DNA of 36,373 bases from CALREJ01 sp035547395 (lineage in GTDB: Bacteria; Patescibacteriota; Gracilibacteria; Peribacterales; Peribacteraceae), in assembly GCA_035547395.1 (NCBI GenBank), contig DASZVA010000002.1, positions 1-36,373 of the forward strand, given 5' to 3'. Positions 32,588-36,373 of this stretch are shown piece after piece (within the stretch, counting starts at the first letter, position 1; each line of letters opens with the position of its first letter). The translations under genes and the position numbers were made by a program. The notes under the pieces were generated by a model that was given only the letters and a program-made list of their open reading frames with translations, did not search any database and was not told the DNA's origin.

Positions 32588-34519
32588 ATGCAAGACCTTC
32601 CGCGCCTCCCGCAACGCTTCACGCTTCTCTGGATCATCCTGGGATTTTTCGTTGCTGCGATCGCGGTCTATGGAGAAGCAGTCGCAAAGAATCTGTTTGT
32701 CGCATGGGATGACAACTACCTGATCGTCACGAGCGCTCTCATCAAGGGATTCAGTTGGCAGCATACGGTGAATGCATTCACGTCGTTCGATCCCGAACTC
32801 TACGTGCCCCTCACGACGCTCACGTATCAGCTCGCCTACACGATCGGAGGCGGCGTGGTCCCGCCCGTTTTCCATGGCATCAATCTGCTGCTTCACACGC
32901 TCAATGCACTCTGCGTCGGATGGCTGTTGCTGCTGCTGACAAAGAGACGTTGGATCGGACTCGTCGGCGGACTTTTATTCCTGCTGCATCCGCTCAACGT
33001 CGAAGCGACCGCTTGGGCGGCGGCGTTAAAAGATGTGCTGTCGACGCTCTTCTTCCTGCTGTCGCTCATCGCATATATGCACTGGCAGGCGCGTATCGCC
33101 GACGACACGGGCACGCTTCGGCCTATGCGATCGTGGCTCTATATCGCGAGCCTGCTTCTCTTCGTGCTCGGGCTGCTGTCCAAGGTCATGGTGCTGACAT
33201 TGCCGGTTGTTCTGCTCATGATTGACGTGCTGCAAAACCGCAAATGGACAGTCGCGATGTTCGTAGAAAAAATTCCGTACTTCATCTTCTCGATCATTTT
33301 CGGCTGCGTCGCGCTTTTTGGCAAAACCGATACGACGCTGGAATCGACGACGCTCGAAAAGATATTGATGGCGGCCAAAAGCACCGTCACGTATCTGCAA
33401 AATCTCCTCTGGCCGGCGAATCTGTCGGTCTTGTATCCATACGACAAAGCGATCGTTCTCTCATCGCCCGATTTCTTCATTCCGATCATTCTCGTGCTGC
33501 TTCTTCTTGCCGCAGCAGTGCTGCTCTTCAAGAAGTTCAGAATCCTGTCTTTCGGCATCGCATTTTATGTGCTGACACTGATCCCGACGTTCTTCAACTT
33601 CGCCAAAGGCGGTTACGCGTATTTCGCATCGGACCGCTATGCGTACGTTCCGGAAATCGGCATTTTCATCGTCATTCTCGTGCTCATCGACCGGGCTCTT
33701 GAGCATCGCAAAGAATTCGAAAGATCCGTCGTCTTCGCGGCGTTCGGAATGCTGCTGTGCGTCTACGGATTTCTGTCGTACGCGCAGGCGAAAACGTGGC
33801 GCGATACGCAGACGCTTTTCCTGCATACGCTCTCGATCTATCCGCATGCGACCACCGCGCGCATCAATCTGGGATACGTCTATCGCGAGATCGGCCAGTA
33901 CGACAAAGCACTCACGCAGTTCAATGCCGTGCTCAGTTATGAACCGGACAACGCATTGGCCTACGCGAACATTGGCGCTGTGTATGAAGAGCAGGGCCGG
34001 ACCGACGATGCGGTTGCCATGTTCCAAAAAGGCATGGCGGCGAACCCCCGCATGCAGGATTCGTTTTACGCGCTCGGGCTGCTCTACGAAAAACAGGGGC
34101 GGCTGGACGACGCGATCAGTCTCTACAAGCAGGTGAACGCGATCAGTCCGAATTTCCCTGACGCGTACGACACGCTCGGTTCGGCCTACATGAAGAAAAA
34201 TGACGTCGCCGATGCGCAGGCTGCATACAAAAAGACGCTCTCGCTCAACCCTTACAACGTTGATGCACATTACAATCTGGGCGTCATTGCAGAAAAACAG
34301 AATGATCTTGCGACCGCAGCCCATGAATTTGAAATGACGCTGCAGCTGGAAGGCGACAAAGTCGACACCCTTACCGCACTGGCGGGAGTGTACGCGCAGC
34401 AGAACGACGTCCCGCACACCGTCAACGTGCTCCGGCGCATTCTCGACATCGATCCGCAGAACGCGTTTGCGAATCAACTTCTCACTGCGATGAAGCAGAA
34501 GGGGCTGCTGGGAAAATAA
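32588..34519 (+). CDS. TMTC-like GT-C glycosyltransferase with TPR repeats
   Basis: A 643-aa protein with about ten membrane helices (residues ~15-400) followed by about six tetratricopeptide repeats. The first extracytoplasmic loop has FVAWDDNYLI, the acidic pair typical of GT-C enzymes. The later segment HPLNVEATAWAAALKDVLST matches the layout of TMTC O-mannosyltransferases (HP...EAVAG...DLL). TPR units are clear, e.g. TARINLGYVYREIGQYDKAL and ALAYANIGAVYEEQGRTDDA. It probably transfers a lipid-linked sugar to exported proteins bound by the TPR arm; the sugar is unknown. TACACT lies 6 bases before the ATG, so a leaderless start is likely. Confidence 0.82.
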   Translation: MQDLPRLPQRFTLLWIILGFFVAAIAVYGEAVAKNLFVAWDDNYLIVTSALIKGFSWQHTVNAFTSFDPELYVPLTTLTYQLAYTIGGGVVPPVFHGINLLLHTLNALCVGWLLLLLTKRRWIGLVGGLLFLLHPLNVEATAWAAALKDVLSTLFFLLSLIAYMHWQARIADDTGTLRPMRSWLYIASLLLFVLGLLSKVMVLTLPVVLLMIDVLQNRKWTVAMFVEKIPYFIFSIIFGCVALFGKTDTTLESTTLEKILMAAKSTVTYLQNLLWPANLSVLYPYDKAIVLSSPDFFIPIILVLLLLAAAVLLFKKFRILSFGIAFYVLTLIPTFFNFAKGGYAYFASDRYAYVPEIGIFIVILVLIDRALEHRKEFERSVVFAAFGMLLCVYGFLSYAQAKTWRDTQTLFLHTLSIYPHATTARINLGYVYREIGQYDKALTQFNAVLSYEPDNALAYANIGAVYEEQGRTDDAVAMFQKGMAANPRMQDSFYALGLLYEKQGRLDDAISLYKQVNAISPNFPDAYDTLGSAYMKKNDVADAQAAYKKTLSLNPYNVDAHYNLGVIAEKQNDLATAAHEFEMTLQLEGDKVDTLTALAGVYAQQNDVPHTVNVLRRILDIDPQNAFANQLLTAMKQKGLLGK

Positions 34520-34546
34520 AGCTGCCCATCCTGGCCGCGCTCTTCC

Positions 34547-34570
34547 ATCACGTATGCATGTGATATTTTT
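34547..34570 (+). terminator. Weak terminator after the TPR glycosyltransferase gene
   Basis: ATCAC (34547-34551) pairs with GTGAT (34560-34564), followed by A and five T (34566-34570), 27 bases after the stop codon. The stem is short, hence low confidence. Confidence 0.4.
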
Positions 34571-35211
34571 CAACCTCGACCTTCTCTCTTATCCACGACT
34601 CTGCCGTCTTCGCGGATCGGCAGCGGGAACGCGCGGATGGCTGTTTCCAATTTATCGAGAAGCTTCACCGGATCGTCGTCAAAGACCATGTTCGGCGGGA
34701 TCGATCGCTTGCAGAGCTCCTCAATGACGTGCGGGATGGAATCACTGATGCCGCCCGATCCCGTCACAACACCGATCGGTCGGCCTTCGTCGTAGGCGAT
34801 CGTGAGTTCGTTCAATGTGCCGATGCCGCCGCCGATGATGACGACGCCGTCGGCGGAGCGGATGTTGATGATGTCGCGCTCCATGAATCCCATGCCTGTG
34901 AAGATGATCATGTCATGATCGTGCGGCGACAGATATTCGTGCACGTGTTGGTACTCGGAAAATGCGGGCGAGATGCCGATGGAAAATCCTCCGGATTCTT
35001 TACAGCCGATGAGCGCATCATTCGGCAGGCCGGGACATGCCCCATTGATGAAGATGTGTCCGCGCTTGCCGATCTCTTCGCCGATCTTGCGCGCCTTCGC
35101 GCGTGCTTCAGCATCCAACGTCTGCGGGCCGCTGGCGCTGCCCATCACGCCGATCTTCAGGCGATGATAGTGGGAATTTCCGCTCGTATTGTTCAGAGGT
35201 AACGGGGTCAT
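34570..35211 (-). CDS. LOG-like Rossmann nucleotide-binding protein
   Basis: A 213-aa protein of the LOG/SLOG superfamily (lysine decarboxylase-like annotation group). The N-terminal strand KIGVMGSASG, the FINGACPGLPNDA turn and the IGGGIGTLNELTIAYD motif (usual form PGGxGTxxE) mark the nucleotide pocket. Relatives include phosphoribohydrolases that release bases from nucleoside monophosphates and proteins that bind signalling nucleotides. The changed motif (GGGIGTLNE) makes the enzyme activity uncertain. ATG 35211 is chosen over 35232 because TACACT (35223-35218) lies 6 bases upstream of it. Confidence 0.8.
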   Translation of the reverse strand: MTPLPLNNTSGNSHYHRLKIGVMGSASGPQTLDAEARAKARKIGEEIGKRGHIFINGACPGLPNDALIGCKESGGFSIGISPAFSEYQHVHEYLSPHDHDMIIFTGMGFMERDIINIRSADGVVIIGGGIGTLNELTIAYDEGRPIGVVTGSGGISDSIPHVIEELCKRSIPPNMVFDDDPVKLLDKLETAIRAFPLPIREDGRVVDKREGRG

Positions 35212-35327
35212 GGCTGCAGTGTAGGAGTGCATGTTTGTGAATTCACTTGTTCACTGAGTATTATAGCATAGAAAAGCCATTTTTACGAGCTTCATCTATG
35301 AGCTCTTTACGCGGTTTGGCAACGATT

Positions 35328-35333
35328 TATAAT
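35328..35333 (+). promoter_or_regulatory. Consensus -10 of the small gene at 35341
   Basis: A perfect TATAAT with TTTACG 16 bases upstream (35306-35311). It overlaps the first ATG of the open frame, so that ATG cannot be transcribed from it; ATG 35341 follows 7 bases later. Confidence 0.6.
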
Positions 35334-35340
35334 GATGGCT

Positions 35341-35619
35341 ATGGATATGGAAACATCTGAACTTGAAGAGTGGAAAAAACAAGAATCTTCTGAATTGTTC
35401 GATTCAATAGTGCAGCTTAGGAAGTCCGGTAAATTCCACGAGACTGCAAAAATTGCCACAAAGCTTTCTACACAGTACTGCACGTATCTCACCGATGAGC
35501 AAAAAAAGAAGCTTGTGGAAATTTTTACAGACCTAGATGCGATGCGTAAAAGACAAGAGGAATTTCAAGAAATGATCCGACAACAGGACAATCCATCTCA
35601 TTGGCGACCGTGTTACTGA
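35341..35619 (+). CDS. Small helical hypothetical protein (92 aa)
   Basis: Not recognised. A charged, helical, probably soluble protein (ELEEWKKQESSELFDSIVQL, EQKKKLVEIFTDLDAMRKRQ). The frame has ATGs at 35332, 35335, 35341 and 35347; the TATAAT box at 35328-35333 favours 35341. Base composition is more A+T-rich than in flanking genes. It overlaps the 3' end of the convergent mltG gene by 7 bases. Confidence 0.65.
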   Translation: MDMETSELEEWKKQESSELFDSIVQLRKSGKFHETAKIATKLSTQYCTYLTDEQKKKLVEIFTDLDAMRKRQEEFQEMIRQQDNPSHWRPCY

Positions 35620-36373
35620 AGGTACTTCGCCCTATTCGCGTTCTGTTCGTCGTTCGTGACGGCGTAATGGATGTTGCCGTTTGAGTCGTGCAGATAGTAG
35701 AAGTACGGACTCGCCTGCGGATGCAATGCCGCTTCGATGCTCGACAAGCTGGGACTCGCGATCGGCCCCGGCGGCAAGCCCTGCTCCTTGCGCAAGTTAT
35801 AGGGAGATTCGACCTGCAGATCGCTCGCGGTAATGGGCTGATTGCCGCGATCAAGCACGTAGCGCACGGCGGCGTCGACCCCGAGCGTCATGTGCTGATC
35901 GAGGCGCTTCCACAAAATCCCCGATACCGTCGGACGTTCGTCGGCATTGCGCGTTTCCTTTTCAATGAGCGACGCCATGGTCACAATATCGTTCGCGGAT
36001 CTGCCGGATGCCTTGATATCCGCTGCATCAGGATCGAGCACTTTGGCCTTGAAGGTGGAGAGCAATCGCTCAATGAAAAATTTCGGCACGAAGTTGTCCG
36101 TCTCGACGTAGTAGGTGTCCGGATACAGGTATCCTTCCACTTTCCCGCCGCGTGGAGCCAGGTCTGCCGTGTCTTTCGGCAAAAACGCAAAGCTGGAAAA
36201 ATCACACGTCTGCGCACAATGGACCAGATCGCCGGGCTGGATCAATCCTTTCTTTGCAAGCAGCGCGTCAATGTCTTCCACGGTGTAGCCTTCGGGAATA
36301 GTGATCACTTCCTGTTGCGTCTTGCCGCCCTTGAGCGCACCGATAATCGCGGGCGTATCCATCGACGATTGCA
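35613..36373 (-). CDS. mltG: Endolytic murein transglycosylase MltG (5' end outside window)
   Basis: The frame enters from the right edge; 253 codons are visible and the ATG at 36362 is internal. The product is the extracytoplasmic part of MltG (YceG-like), which cuts nascent glycan strands and so ends peptidoglycan chain growth. A LysM-like subdomain (ITIPEGYTVEDIDALLAKKG) is followed by the catalytic domain: GYLYPDTYYVE, then TMASLIEKETRNADERPTV, where the Glu of IEKET is the expected catalytic residue. YNLRKEQGLPPGPIASPSLSSIEAAL and YFYYLHDSNGNIHYAVTNDE complete the family signature. The N-terminal membrane anchor lies beyond the window. Confidence 0.93.
   Translation of the reverse strand, partial: QSSMDTPAIIGALKGGKTQQEVITIPEGYTVEDIDALLAKKGLIQPGDLVHCAQTCDFSSFAFLPKDTADLAPRGGKVEGYLYPDTYYVETDNFVPKFFIERLLSTFKAKVLDPDAADIKASGRSANDIVTMASLIEKETRNADERPTVSGILWKRLDQHMTLGVDAAVRYVLDRGNQPITASDLQVESPYNLRKEQGLPPGPIASPSLSSIEAALHPQASPYFYYLHDSNGNIHYAVTNDEQNANRAKYLQ

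Overview
The window is a compact, mostly gene-dense stretch of a bacterial chromosome of moderately high G+C (estimated by eye), using the standard bacterial code: TGA is a normal stop, for example in the sigma factor gene. Gene content suggests a lineage of the Candidate Phyla Radiation, perhaps Peregrinibacteria/Peribacteria-like. It combines housekeeping genes (ftsK, dnaG, rpoD, leuS, der, rdgB, mltG, a UvrD-type helicase) with many lineage-specific membrane and surface proteins, short intergenic gaps and dispersed repeats. This placement is inference. There is no rRNA gene, CRISPR array, transposase or phage module.

Layout. 1-5761 is an envelope region: an SLH-CAP surface protein cut by the left edge, a small unknown gene, tRNA-Tyr, a lipoprotein polysaccharide deacetylase next to a GT-C-like membrane protein, two unknown genes and a lipoprotein. 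5891-11431 is one leftward MacAB-like export operon (MarR regulator, periplasmic adaptor, ATPase, two permeases) behind a promoter that overlaps a perfect 21-bp palindrome. 11535-17000 holds an NRS/ER-like sugar-nucleotide reductase, ftsK, rdgB and unknown genes. 17004-24026 is the information-processing block: a UvrD-RecB-nuclease fusion, a gene-free 650-bp segment, rpoD and dnaG. 24177-31144 holds an RNA m5C methyltransferase, a small hydrolase, leuS, der and small unknown genes. 31164-32463 is an A+T-rich pair (MarR regulator plus a membrane protein with an internal duplication), a likely acquired module. 32588-36373 holds a TMTC-like glycosyltransferase with TPRs, a LOG-like protein, a small unknown protein and mltG, cut by the right edge.

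Most striking points. (1) Between rpoD and the helicase gene, the + strand carries a tandem array of structured small-RNA candidates. Each is a set of hairpins ending in a hairpin plus T-tract, and most have a promoter-like sequence just upstream. The first two look like paralogues. (2) RpoD has a C-terminal zinc-ribbon-like tail (CPKC...CDHC) after region 4.2. (3) At least a dozen genes have a -10 element only 6-11 bases before the start codon and no Shine-Dalgarno sequence, pointing to widespread leaderless transcripts. (4) Two copies of a dispersed palindromic repeat are present, and one appears to supply the -35 box of dnaG.

Start codons were often chosen by the -10-to-ATG rule; where I did this, the entry says so.
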